This document shows, in pieces, positions 23,711-32,079 of a stretch of DNA of 35,284 nt (position 1 is its first letter; the number at the start of each line of letters is the position of its first letter). The stretch covers positions 1 to 35,284 of the forward strand of contig JABGRF010000120.1 in assembly GCA_018648405.1 (NCBI GenBank). The letters are read 5' to 3'. The notes under the pieces are model-generated. The model had not been told where the DNA came from. It worked only from the letters and a program-made list of their open reading frames with translations, and did no database searches. Position numbers and translations under genes: made by a program. The DNA comes from Candidatus Scalindua sp. (GTDB lineage: Bacteria; Planctomycetota; Brocadiia; Brocadiales; Scalinduaceae).

Positions 23711-25234
23711 TTATTTTTCTTCTTCTTTAAACGTAACAAAAACAGGATTGCTTACAATACCTCTGAACAGATAGCTCGTATCTACAGCCAGCCGGTAATA
23801 TACTTTTTCATCTGGATTATAATAATCATCGTCGTAAGCAATATCTATCGAATCATCTGCCTCAAATGTTTTAATAACCGATCCGTTTCTTATCAAATCT
23901 ATTTTGAACCCTCTTTTATTATATGCAGAGGACTTGCTTGTTTTATCAACAGTTACAACTATTCTTATGCGAGGCTTTCCTGTAAGTTCTATATCATCAC
24001 CCATAAATGCCAGCTTGCCGTTGCTTGTATCTTCAACAACAAAACTGTTCAAAGTAAGCTTATTAGCATCTCCCATGGTAGCATACATCTTACCGGTAGC
24101 CAGTGCATACATTATGTTCTCATAGCTTTTTTCCTTTAACAAAAATACGGTCTGTGTTTCAGCGATATCATATCCATGTCCCTTATAGTCTACCTCTCCA
24201 ATCGCCCACACCGGCCTTTGTCTCATTCCTGCACAATACTGGAGTAATAGCTTATCCCAGATTCCACCCGGCGGGCCAACGCCCCTCATACCCTCACTGA
24301 AAACTGCTATACCTGTATAATCGAAAGTATTAAGAAGGTCTTCCTCGTATGATGACGATATGATATTAATATCCTCTTGCTCCATAGTTTTTTCTACTTC
24401 CGGATGTGCCCAGAATGTCAGGGCGCCATGGTTGTCTGCGTGATCAATAAGATACTGGTATGGCCACACACCCTGATCGCCGTGATACTGATCGAACAAA
24501 GGCGACTTAAATGGAAAGTTATTCACCATGAATATAGTCCCTACAAAGAAACATACAATGCCTAAGACTTTGCCGGGCTCTTTGCTGCCAGAATCTTTAT
24601 TCTTCGTTGAGAGAGTACTTTTGCCGAGTGAAATAAGGACCCATCCAAATATGAAAAAACAGACAGGCCATAATTTGAAAATAGACTCTATGTTGAATAC
24701 CAACGGAAATCCATTTCCAACTGACGGTAGAATTTCGTAATCAGATGGGGTCTCCAGCCCAAGCACCAGGATATGCTCATTACCTCTTACTAATGCCAGG
24801 TTCTTCTTAAAATAACTTCCTTTCCAATAGTAGAAAGGGATAGACTCTGCACCATGGAGAAGAACCATATCGGGGTATTTTTTATTTAACTCCTCTATTG
24901 TATTGATATAATTCTCGGCACCATATTTTTGAATGGAATTTTGATCGACAACCTTCTGTATAATCGTTCTTAAGGGCGGTACTCCGTAAGTCCATTTCAT
25001 TGTGTCGTGTTCGGTAAAAATTACAACCTTTATACCGCTTTTTCGCGCAAGCTCTACAATCTCCTCCGGCGTGTTCTCTCCATTACCAATTGTGGTGTGT
25101 ATATGGATAACACTTGGAATGAGTTTGTACTGTTCGGCATAAGAGGTATTTACAAATAGACTTGAGTTGCCCAGGAACAAACAGGTAAATATGGCCAGGA
25201 CAAAAGTTGAGTAGAGACTTTTTTTTCTACACAT
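23711..25234 (-). CDS. Membrane PHP-domain metallo-phosphoesterase-like protein
   Basis: 507 residues. A signal peptide or anchor occupies about 8-33. The PHP domain starts VIHIHTTIGNGENTPEEIVE (His44, His46), then VVIFTEHDTMKW (Glu75-His76-Asp77), LLHGAESIP (Glu130), NEHILVLGL (His154) and ALTFWAHPEVEKT (His277), giving a set of metal ligands typical of the PHP superfamily. Between His154 and His277 two hydrophobic helices are inserted (about 188-205 and 222-240). The C-terminal 130 residues look like a beta-rich accessory domain. PHP enzymes cleave phosphoesters with two or three metals; the position outside the cytoplasm and in a glycan cluster suggests action on an exported or lipid-linked phosphate, which is inference. 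Confidence 0.82.
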   Translation of the reverse strand: MCRKKSLYSTFVLAIFTCLFLGNSSLFVNTSYAEQYKLIPSVIHIHTTIGNGENTPEEIVELARKSGIKVVIFTEHDTMKWTYGVPPLRTIIQKVVDQNSIQKYGAENYINTIEELNKKYPDMVLLHGAESIPFYYWKGSYFKKNLALVRGNEHILVLGLETPSDYEILPSVGNGFPLVFNIESIFKLWPVCFFIFGWVLISLGKSTLSTKNKDSGSKEPGKVLGIVCFFVGTIFMVNNFPFKSPLFDQYHGDQGVWPYQYLIDHADNHGALTFWAHPEVEKTMEQEDINIISSSYEEDLLNTFDYTGIAVFSEGMRGVGPPGGIWDKLLLQYCAGMRQRPVWAIGEVDYKGHGYDIAETQTVFLLKEKSYENIMYALATGKMYATMGDANKLTLNSFVVEDTSNGKLAFMGDDIELTGKPRIRIVVTVDKTSKSSAYNKRGFKIDLIRNGSVIKTFEADDSIDIAYDDDYYNPDEKVYYRLAVDTSYLFRGIVSNPVFVTFKEEEK

Positions 25235-25302
25235 TATTATAATAGTATTTATATATTGATTATGACCTTCTCGAAGATGCTGAATAATATATTATAGGTC
25301 AG

Positions 25303-26466
25303 TTAAAATCTATATAATTCTGTACATCTTGTACATGCCGGATATCTCTTCTCTTTCTTTGTAATTTTTCTAAAGCGCATGTATTTTTCATTATTCCATA
25401 TTTTACGAAAAGGCTCATCCCTTACGTTGCCGGGGGAGAAATTTAGTGACTGGCAGGGCCGTACCGTACCATCGGGAAATATATAAGATACCATCCATGG
25501 GCTGATGCATCTCTTGCCATAACTGGAAGAGGTAAAATCAAACTCAGTATAATATCGCCTGATCTCTTCATTAGTGAAGTTTGGGTAAAAGGCAATTTTT
25601 ACTTTAGAATCTCTTTTCTCGATCTCCTCTTTTTTCCGGATAAGAAGCTCAACATCAATATCAGGCAGACTGTCCCTTACAAAACCTTTCCAATCATTAC
25701 AAACCATCCCGTAGTAGCCCTTAAAAACTTTATTGTGATGGTTATACATCTCTTTGCTCAGGAATATCAGATGGTGGAATGTGATTGTGCTTGCCATTAA
25801 TTCCTCTGCGATACTGATAAGCTCATCAAGACGCTTGTAATTTGTCTCAAATATTGTGCTGGAGATATTTACGACAGGTTTATTCAATCCGGACTTCTTT
25901 TTAATATCTCTAATTAATTTGAGGCCTTTGAATGCCCTGTCAAATGTGCCTTTTGCGCCTCGCACCTCATCATGTACTTCACGTGGGCCATCCAGTGAAA
26001 AGATAATTTCGTCAGTACCCAGATTAATTATAGAGCTTGCATGCTTTTCCAATAATATTCCATTGGTAATCATATTGCAGCGCATACCCTCTTCCTTTAT
26101 GCGTGAGACTACCTTTTCCCAATTTGAATACAGTAATGGTTCGCCTCCAAAGAGAGTTACATTCGGTTTGAATGTCTTTATGTCGTTTATGATTTTATAT
26201 ATTTCTTCAAGTGAAAGCTCGTCCTTTAACTCTTTGGCTGACATCTCCCTGGATGTTCCGGAAGGGCCCCACTGGCCACACATCTTGCATCTAAGATTGC
26301 ACCGGTAAGTCAGGAATAGATCAACAGTTTCCGGGTAATGACTGTATCCATCGTGAATTGCGTAGGTTAAATAGGATAGCAGCCGCTGTTTAAATGCTTT
26401 CAATGCATAACCGGGCTGGGTAATTGATTTGGCAAGGTTTCTTTTTAAATTACGTAGTTGAATCAT
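25303..26466 (-). CDS. Radical SAM/SPASM-type protein
   Basis: 387 residues. The 4Fe-4S cluster motif is CNLRCKMC at Cys56, Cys60 and Cys63. Typical barrel strands follow: VTLFGGEPLL, MRCNMITNGILLE, EIIFSLDGPREVHDEVRGA and VVNISSTIFETNY. The C-terminal part has a SPASM-like cysteine set: CISPWMVSYIFPDGTVRPCQ and CTRCTELYRF. The class binds SAM and forms a 5'-deoxyadenosyl radical. The substrate is unknown: SPASM enzymes modify peptides, sugars and other small molecules. It overlaps the carbamoyltransferase gene by 17 bases, so both are almost certainly in one transcript, suggesting a common product. No small precursor peptide is seen next to it. Confidence 0.92.
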   Translation of the reverse strand: MIQLRNLKRNLAKSITQPGYALKAFKQRLLSYLTYAIHDGYSHYPETVDLFLTYRCNLRCKMCGQWGPSGTSREMSAKELKDELSLEEIYKIINDIKTFKPNVTLFGGEPLLYSNWEKVVSRIKEEGMRCNMITNGILLEKHASSIINLGTDEIIFSLDGPREVHDEVRGAKGTFDRAFKGLKLIRDIKKKSGLNKPVVNISSTIFETNYKRLDELISIAEELMASTITFHHLIFLSKEMYNHHNKVFKGYYGMVCNDWKGFVRDSLPDIDVELLIRKKEEIEKRDSKVKIAFYPNFTNEEIRRYYTEFDFTSSSYGKRCISPWMVSYIFPDGTVRPCQSLNFSPGNVRDEPFRKIWNNEKYMRFRKITKKEKRYPACTRCTELYRF

Positions 26467-28153
26467 CTTTTTCCACTAAGTAGTTTCCCATAATCAAGCA
26501 GTCTATACCGGTAGAGAAAAAACAGCGGATAGCCTCTTTTGGTGAAGTAACTACAGGCTCTCCTGCCACATTAAATGAAGTGTTAAGCACAATAGGGATA
26601 CCGCTAATCTTTCCAAAATTTTTAATAACATCGTAGAAAAGCTTGTTATACTTCTGATCAACCGTTTGAACTCTTGCAGTTCCGTCTGTATGTGTAACAG
26701 CAGGAATCAGTTTTCTTTTTTCCGGCTTAACATCACAGATAAAGAGCATGAAAGGTGACTCATGGTCAAAGTCAAAAAAATCTTTGGACGATTCTTTTAA
26801 TACCGCAGGTGCAAACGGCCGGAAATCTTCCCTGTGCTTAACATACTTGTTAACTATATCCTGCATCTCACTGCTCGTTGCATTTGCCAGGATACTTCTG
26901 TTGCCCAATGCACGAGGACCCCATTCTGCCCTTCCCTGAAACCACCCGATAATCTTTCCATCGTTTATTAATTCAGCACACTTTTTAGCAATATCCTGGT
27001 GGTGTGTGTACTTTAGCTTATCAAGATCGAGTTCAGCCTTTATCTCTTCATTTGAGAATTCAGGTCCCCAGTATGCATGATTGATAACAAAATCCCTATC
27101 ATTCCCCAACATGGTATTATAAATATAATAGGCAGCGCCAAGTGCCGTGCCAGCGTCATGTGCTGAGGGTTGTACAAAGACAGATTCGAAGGGAGAATCC
27201 TGCAGTACCCTGGAGTTCATTGAACAGTTCAGGCCGACACCACCGGCAATACACAAATTTTTCTCTCCGGTTTTCTTATGAAGATAATTGGTTATGTGCA
27301 GGGTTGTATCTTCCAGGATTTTCTGCAGACTTGCTGCAATATCCATATGTCTCTTCTCGATTTCCTGGTCCTTAGCCCGAATCGGTCCGCACGCATCAAT
27401 GAACTTCTTTGACATAAAACCTTCCCTCGAACCGGCACTTGTCCAATATGTGAAATAGTCCGGGTTCATCCGGTATTCTCCGTCAGGTAATAATTTTACC
27501 ATATCTTTGAAAATATCAATGTATGCGGGTTCGCCATATGATGCAAGTCCCATCACTTTGTATTCGTCATTACCATGCTGGAATCCAAGATATTTTGTTA
27601 CTGCGGCATAAAGGATCCCTAAAGAGTGCGGGAATTTAATCTCTTTAATTTTTTCGATTTTGCTACCGGTGCCTTTGCCCATTAATGTGCTTGTCCATTC
27701 ACCCATATAGTCCATAGTGAGAATCGCAGATTCATTAAATGGTGATGTGAGAAAGACACTTGCAGCATGTGTCACATGATGTTCCAGGTAATGTATCCTG
27801 GTGCTGCTGTTTTGTTTGAGTTGCTTTAACTCGGAAAGGTAATGGCCTGTGCTGTTAATTTCATCAACTATATATCCGAGAGAATAGAAGGGGGCTTTTG
27901 GAATTCTTAATATTCTATATGGTATCCTTTTAGATAGCCTTAAACATGGTTTATAGCTGAAACCTATATGGTCAATATCTTTTAATGTTATGCTTGCTGC
28001 TTTCAGGCAGTAGTTGATTGCATTATAAGGCATACCGCCTTCATGCTTTCTTCGTGTAAATCGCTCCTCTTCAACGGCTGCAATTAACTCTCCGTCTTTT
28101 ACTAAAACAGCAGCGGCATCCAGTGTGTAACCGCCTATACCAAGGATGTACAA
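26450..28153 (-). CDS. Carbamoyltransferase (NodU/CmcH/TobZ family)
   Basis: 567 residues. The start YILGIGGYTLDAAAVLVKDG and AVEEERFTRRKHEGGMP are the family's N-terminal Kae1-like block. HHVTHAASVF carries the metal-binding HxxxH; GFQHGNDEYKVMGLASYG and GGVGLNCSMNSRVL follow; SAHDAGTALGAAYY, the family GRAEWGPRALGNRSILANA and EDFRPFAPAVLKE, then LNTSFNVAGEPVV complete the domain. The family makes carbamoyl-AMP from carbamoyl phosphate and ATP and passes the carbamoyl group to a hydroxyl on a sugar or antibiotic. The gene starts at TTG, set by AGGAG seven bases upstream (28161-28165). With the deacetylase, aminotransferase and radical SAM genes it points to a carbamoylated sugar. Confidence 0.95.
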   Translation of the reverse strand: MYILGIGGYTLDAAAVLVKDGELIAAVEEERFTRRKHEGGMPYNAINYCLKAASITLKDIDHIGFSYKPCLRLSKRIPYRILRIPKAPFYSLGYIVDEINSTGHYLSELKQLKQNSSTRIHYLEHHVTHAASVFLTSPFNESAILTMDYMGEWTSTLMGKGTGSKIEKIKEIKFPHSLGILYAAVTKYLGFQHGNDEYKVMGLASYGEPAYIDIFKDMVKLLPDGEYRMNPDYFTYWTSAGSREGFMSKKFIDACGPIRAKDQEIEKRHMDIAASLQKILEDTTLHITNYLHKKTGEKNLCIAGGVGLNCSMNSRVLQDSPFESVFVQPSAHDAGTALGAAYYIYNTMLGNDRDFVINHAYWGPEFSNEEIKAELDLDKLKYTHHQDIAKKCAELINDGKIIGWFQGRAEWGPRALGNRSILANATSSEMQDIVNKYVKHREDFRPFAPAVLKESSKDFFDFDHESPFMLFICDVKPEKRKLIPAVTHTDGTARVQTVDQKYNKLFYDVIKNFGKISGIPIVLNTSFNVAGEPVVTSPKEAIRCFFSTGIDCLIMGNYLVEKDDSTT

Positions 28154-28160
28154 TATTTAT

Positions 28161-28165
28161 CTCCT
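28161..28165 (-). promoter_or_regulatory. Ribosome-binding site for TTG-started carbamoyltransferase
   Basis: AGGAG on the minus strand, seven bases before TTG 28153. It decides the unusual start, which agrees with the conserved N-terminus YILGIGG. Confidence 0.65.
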
Positions 28166-28178
28166 GTTTAATTATAGC

Positions 28179-29003
28179 TTAAAAAATCCTTTTTAATTCC
28201 TGAAAGAGTTTTGTGTCCTTGCACGACATGATATTCAATGCACCATCTAATTTTTGCTTGAATAGAAGAAAACAATCTGTCGTTTCTATGCCTATCCTTT
28301 TAAGTGCAAAGATATCAGAATTCTCATCGTTCATACCGTACACGTTGGAACATGCGCACGTGTATTTATATTCCTTAACAATCTCCGCTGTTTCGTCATC
28401 AAAATCTGCCCTTGTGCCAACGGGATAGGCAAACGAGTTTATCTTATTGCCAAGCTGTGATTCCAGTATATCCTTAGAGTCTCTAATTTCTCCTATAATT
28501 TCTTCATTTCTCAAACCTGTCAATATTCTATGGGAAATTGTATGGGAACCAAATGAAATATTGTTATCCATCATTTCATGAATTTGAGATTGGGAAAGGT
28601 ATTTGCCTCCTTTGTCATCGATGAGATCACTTATCAGAAATATTGTTGCCGGGAAATTATGCTTTTTGAGCAGAGGATAAGCGTTATGGTAATTGTCACT
28701 ATATCCGTCATCAAACGTAATTACTATGGAATCGGAAATTTTTTTAATATCAGTTTGTAAATATTCTACTGCATCCTCCAGAGAAATCACTTTATAATTC
28801 TCTTTTATATACTGTAGTTGTTTTTCAAACTCTTCAGGAGTAACGGTTTCATCAGGATTGATTTCGTCGTTGATGCTGTGATATGTTAGAATCGTTAACC
28901 TTTTTTTGTTTGTCTTACTATTGTATCCCGTACAAGCTGCGATGATACACACTACAATTTTAATAATCTTCTTCAGTAAATATCTTGGCGGGATAGCAGT
29001 CAT
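28179..29003 (-). CDS. Polysaccharide deacetylase (NodB homology domain)
   Basis: 274 residues. The N-terminal hydrophobic stretch KIIKIVVCIIAACTG (about 12-26) could be a membrane anchor or a lipoprotein signal, with Cys near residue 24. The NodB domain starts LTILTYHSIND; motif 1 ITFDDGYSDN holds the catalytic base and metal Asp; motif 2 GSHTISH holds two metal His; motif 3 is FAYPVGTRADFDDETAEI. Later parts match less clearly. The family removes N- or O-acetyl groups from GlcNAc-containing polymers or sugars. It lies three bases after the aminotransferase gene and 25 bases before the carbamoyltransferase gene, one operon. The true sugar target is unknown. Confidence 0.92.
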   Translation of the reverse strand: MTAIPPRYLLKKIIKIVVCIIAACTGYNSKTNKKRLTILTYHSINDEINPDETVTPEEFEKQLQYIKENYKVISLEDAVEYLQTDIKKISDSIVITFDDGYSDNYHNAYPLLKKHNFPATIFLISDLIDDKGGKYLSQSQIHEMMDNNISFGSHTISHRILTGLRNEEIIGEIRDSKDILESQLGNKINSFAYPVGTRADFDDETAEIVKEYKYTCACSNVYGMNDENSDIFALKRIGIETTDCFLLFKQKLDGALNIMSCKDTKLFQELKRIF

Positions 29004-29006
29004 AAA

Positions 29007-30194
29007 TCAGATCGATTTAAATACGTTTATAATTTTTTTAATAGAGTTATCATCAAGATAGGGATGGGATGGAAGTGTTAACAATCGCTCAGCGATATAA
29101 AGCGCATTGGGAAATAACTCTTCCTGCATATCATATCCAAGGTCATATAAATGATGCACGGGTTTCAGGTACATTCTTCCGGTATCAATTCCCCTGTTCC
29201 AGAGCTCTGCCTGCACTTTTTCCATTGTCTCTATCTCTTTAAAAACTACCGGCATATGGTTGAACACAGGAGTACTGTTTTCTGTTATCTTCGGTAATAT
29301 TAAATGTTCATTATCCTTTAATGCATTGTAGAGCACCATACCTTTTTTTAGTCTTATTTCATTGAATTCATCAAGCCTGTTAAGAAGGCCCAGTCCGATT
29401 ATTGCCTGAAAATCTGAATATTGTTTTGGTTCAAAACTGGCGTGTACTGTTGTATGTTTAAATCGGGAGATCAACTTATAGAACGGTCCATAAATAAGAG
29501 GTCTTGTTACTAATGAAAATGCTGTAAGGATAAACGGGATTTTTATCTTAAAGGAAAAGTTCTGTTCCGGAAGCAAATCTCTCTCTTCTTTTATTATTTC
29601 TGCAAGTTTGTCGGAGTTTGTTACAAGCATGCCACCGTTAAAAGTAGAGAAATTTTTACCCCTGCACAAGCTGAAGCAGCCGGCATCTCCCAGCGTTCCC
29701 ACCTTTTTGCCGTCTATTAATGCACCGGGTGCCTGCGCGGTGTCTTCCAGGACAAAGAACCCATTCTCACTTGCAACCTTTAATAATGAATCTATCTTAT
29801 GAGGAAATCCGAAATGGTATATCGGTAAAACACATAACGTGTTGTCGTTAATAACTTCAGGCAGGCGTTCTAAATCCATTGTGAAAGTATCTAAAGAGCT
29901 TTCACAGAGAACCGGCTTTAAGCCTGCCTTCCTTATGGGCAGTACCAGTGTAGGAACCGTGTAAGCGGGTATAACGACTTCTTGTTTGTTTGAGAGTTTT
30001 TTCAGTGCTTTTAGGAATATATAAATGGAGGTAGTGCACTTGTTAAATGAAAAAGCATGGCTTGACCCCATATACCCAGCAAACTCTCGTTCAAACTCCT
30101 CAATATAAGATTTGTTTCCGAAAAAAGATCTAAACCCTTTAACTATTTCAAATATTGATAACGGTACTGCTGTCGTTGGAATCTTCTTTAGCAA
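29007..30194 (-). CDS. DegT/DnrJ/EryC1/StrS family PLP sugar aminotransferase
   Basis: 395 residues. Conserved blocks: SFNKCTTSIYIFLKAL, VVIPAYTVPTLVLPIRKAGL, LPIYHFGFPHKIDSLL, FVLEDTAQAPGALIDGKKVG and GDAGCFSLCRGKNFSTFNGGML, which includes the PLP lysine in RGKN and the usual GG after it. Such enzymes transfer an amino group to keto-sugars for O-antigen, capsule or antibiotic sugars, or act as dehydratases. No matching nucleotide-sugar dehydratase is in the window, so the substrate must come from elsewhere. The start is TTG at 30194, with AAGGAG eleven bases upstream (a rather long gap); no in-frame ATG fits the family N-terminus better. Confidence 0.92.
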   Translation of the reverse strand: MLKKIPTTAVPLSIFEIVKGFRSFFGNKSYIEEFEREFAGYMGSSHAFSFNKCTTSIYIFLKALKKLSNKQEVVIPAYTVPTLVLPIRKAGLKPVLCESSLDTFTMDLERLPEVINDNTLCVLPIYHFGFPHKIDSLLKVASENGFFVLEDTAQAPGALIDGKKVGTLGDAGCFSLCRGKNFSTFNGGMLVTNSDKLAEIIKEERDLLPEQNFSFKIKIPFILTAFSLVTRPLIYGPFYKLISRFKHTTVHASFEPKQYSDFQAIIGLGLLNRLDEFNEIRLKKGMVLYNALKDNEHLILPKITENSTPVFNHMPVVFKEIETMEKVQAELWNRGIDTGRMYLKPVHHLYDLGYDMQEELFPNALYIAERLLTLPSHPYLDDNSIKKIINVFKSI

Positions 30195-30272
30195 ACTAAT
30201 AAATTCTCCTTCTTTGCGTGTAAGTATAAACGTGTTTCCGGCCGGTCAGGAAGCTCAGGGATTATAGACTAA

Positions 30273-30302
30273 CTGCCGGATATATTCAAGCGATCCCGGC
30301 AG
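30273..30302 (-). other. Second hairpin in the gap of the glycan cluster
   Basis: CTGCCGG (30273-30279) pairs with CCGGCAG (30296-30302), a 7-bp GC-rich stem around a 16-base loop. It lies just downstream, in the direction of transcription, of the hairpin at 30323-30336. It may help end or attenuate transcription ahead of the aminotransferase gene. Confidence 0.4.
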
Positions 30303-30312
30303 ATTAATAAAA

Positions 30313-30336
30313 GAATATTAAGCCGGTAATCACCGG
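30313..30336 (-). terminator. Possible terminator overlapping the stop of the methyltransferase gene
   Basis: On the minus strand CCGGT-GATT-ACCGG is a 5-bp GC-rich stem whose 5' arm and loop contain the TGA stop, followed by a T-rich tract (CTTAATATTCTTTTATT). A weak intrinsic terminator is likely. Confidence 0.4.
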
Positions 30337-30995
30337 TATCCTGCCTTTACCAGGATTATTGGTGCAAACATTGTTATCGGGAATCCTATGGGTATTGTCT
30401 CTTTTATAACAAGGCCTCTGGATGTTAAAACCGTGGTTAATTCCTTCAGCGAGTATGCGTTTAAAGTTACGTGAGTATCGTAAATCCACACAAATTTGAA
30501 CCGGAGAAAAACAAACGGGTTTATCCTGTTTCGGATATCGAAAATTATAAAACCATCTCGTTTGCATACTCTTTCCATCTCTTCAAGCGCATCAACAACG
30601 TCACTCTTAGCATGGAAATTGTAAAATGTATTTATGCAAATTGCAGCATCAATCGTTTTGTCAAGAAAGGGTAGGTGCTGTGCATCTGCTTTCAAAAAAC
30701 GAAACCTATCCTGTTTCTTCTTTTCAAAACTATTTTGTGCAATTTTCAGCATTTCATTTTCAGTGTCTACACCTATGCACCTGCGGCTGTTCTGTTCTGT
30801 CGTAAGGTTTTCATATAAGAGCCCCTCTCCACAACCAATATCCAGTAAAAAACCGTTACAGTTATTTATAAGTTCTCTTACCTTTGCCCTTATCTTAAAG
30901 CGAAACAGGTCGGATGTCAGGTTGCCTCTTTCATCAGGCTTTGACAGAATATGGCGGACAAAATCTGTCAATGGACGTAATATTTTGTTAAACAT
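30330..30995 (-). CDS. Class I SAM-dependent methyltransferase
   Basis: 221 residues. SAM-binding motif I is FLLDIGCGEGLLYENL (about 49-64), then CIGVDTENEMLKIAQ, FLKADAQHLPFLDKTIDAAI and MERVCKRDGFIIFDIRN, all typical of the Methyltransf_11 group of small-molecule and lipid methyltransferases. The C-terminal end is hydrophobic (GFPITMFAPIILVKAGYR). Its first eight bases overlap the end of the GT9 gene before it, so it is translated from the same message as the two GT9 genes and may methylate a sugar or the product of these transferases. The substrate cannot be told. Confidence 0.9.
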   Translation of the reverse strand: MFNKILRPLTDFVRHILSKPDERGNLTSDLFRFKIRAKVRELINNCNGFLLDIGCGEGLLYENLTTEQNSRRCIGVDTENEMLKIAQNSFEKKKQDRFRFLKADAQHLPFLDKTIDAAICINTFYNFHAKSDVVDALEEMERVCKRDGFIIFDIRNRINPFVFLRFKFVWIYDTHVTLNAYSLKELTTVLTSRGLVIKETIPIGFPITMFAPIILVKAGYR

Positions 30996-32079
30996 ATTTT
31001 TCTCTTTTCATCTCTGTCAAAAGAGATTCAACGCCATTCCATACCATATCAGTAGTAATACTTTCCATGCATTCATGGGTTCTGCAAGTGTGTTTCAGAC
31101 AAGGGCTGCAGGTGAGTTCCATGCCTGTAACTATGCGGCTTCCTGACCTTGTATCATAAGGGCCGTATCGATAAGAGTTTTCAGGCCCAAACAGTACTAC
31201 ATACGGTGTGTTTATCGCATCTGCAATATGAAATGGTCCAGTGTCATTTGAAATAAAGAGATGGACTCGTTCCAGAAGAGCCCCAAGTCTGCTGAGTGAT
31301 AACCCAACAGCCAGGACAGGTTTAATGTCTATAAGTTCGTCGCTTATTTCATAAGCGATGTTATCATTATTGCCACCGGTAATGATAATCCGGGCATTAT
31401 ATTGTTGAGACAGCCTTCTTCCTATTTCAACAAACCTCTCACTATTCCATTGCCTGGAAGGAACAAATGCCCCGGGTTGAAGAGCTACGACTGTTCTCTT
31501 CTCTTCAACTCCTGCATCAATCAGCCAGCTGTTTATGAATTCTTTATCCTCTTTTGAAACATGGAACTCCTGCTTTCTGTTTTTAGTTTCTGCGCCTAAT
31601 GCCTCGGTAATCAGCAATTTCCGATCAACCTCATGCGTCTTTCCAAAAAGATCATCGTCTACCTTAACATCCAGAAAGAATCCTTTTCCGTCAGAATTTC
31701 TACCAACACTGATCTTTGCCCCTACGCTTTTGTAAAATATAAACCTGCGCAGAGATGCTTTCCATGTTTCAATCGCCTGTAAGTCGATCATCATGTCAAA
31801 CTTTTCTCTGCGCAAAGCCAATAGTAATTTGAGATTCGAGAAAATTTGCTTATAGATAGAATTTGATGGCCCTTTGCTGAATGCTTCTTGTTTGAAGTAT
31901 AGTACTCTGTCTGCATATTGCCTGGTATTTATAGCCTGCGCAGACCTTGGTACTGTAAGTAATACTATTTCACTGAAAGAAAATTTTTCACGCAGTGCCC
32001 TTAGTGCAGGTGTTGACATCACCATATCGCCAATCCCGCCTGCTTCCATGATTAAAATTTTCTTGTGCTTAATAGGCAT
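30988..32079 (-). CDS. Glycosyltransferase family 9 (heptosyltransferase-like), copy 1
   Basis: 363 residues with the GT-B layout of ADP-heptose:LPS heptosyltransferases. N-terminal ILIMEAGGIGDMVMSTPALRAL binds the acceptor side. The C-terminal donor domain starts VVALQPGAFVPSRQWNSERF and has IIITGGNND, then FISNDTGPFHIADAINTPYVVLFGP. A cysteine set CSPCLKHTCRTHECM close to the end is shared with the next gene; it recurs in part of this family. The enzyme would add a heptose or similar sugar to a lipid-linked core at the inner face of the membrane. It overlaps both neighbours (11 and 8 bases). Confidence 0.93.
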   Translation of the reverse strand: MPIKHKKILIMEAGGIGDMVMSTPALRALREKFSFSEIVLLTVPRSAQAINTRQYADRVLYFKQEAFSKGPSNSIYKQIFSNLKLLLALRREKFDMMIDLQAIETWKASLRRFIFYKSVGAKISVGRNSDGKGFFLDVKVDDDLFGKTHEVDRKLLITEALGAETKNRKQEFHVSKEDKEFINSWLIDAGVEEKRTVVALQPGAFVPSRQWNSERFVEIGRRLSQQYNARIIITGGNNDNIAYEISDELIDIKPVLAVGLSLSRLGALLERVHLFISNDTGPFHIADAINTPYVVLFGPENSYRYGPYDTRSGSRIVTGMELTCSPCLKHTCRTHECMESITTDMVWNGVESLLTEMKREKYV

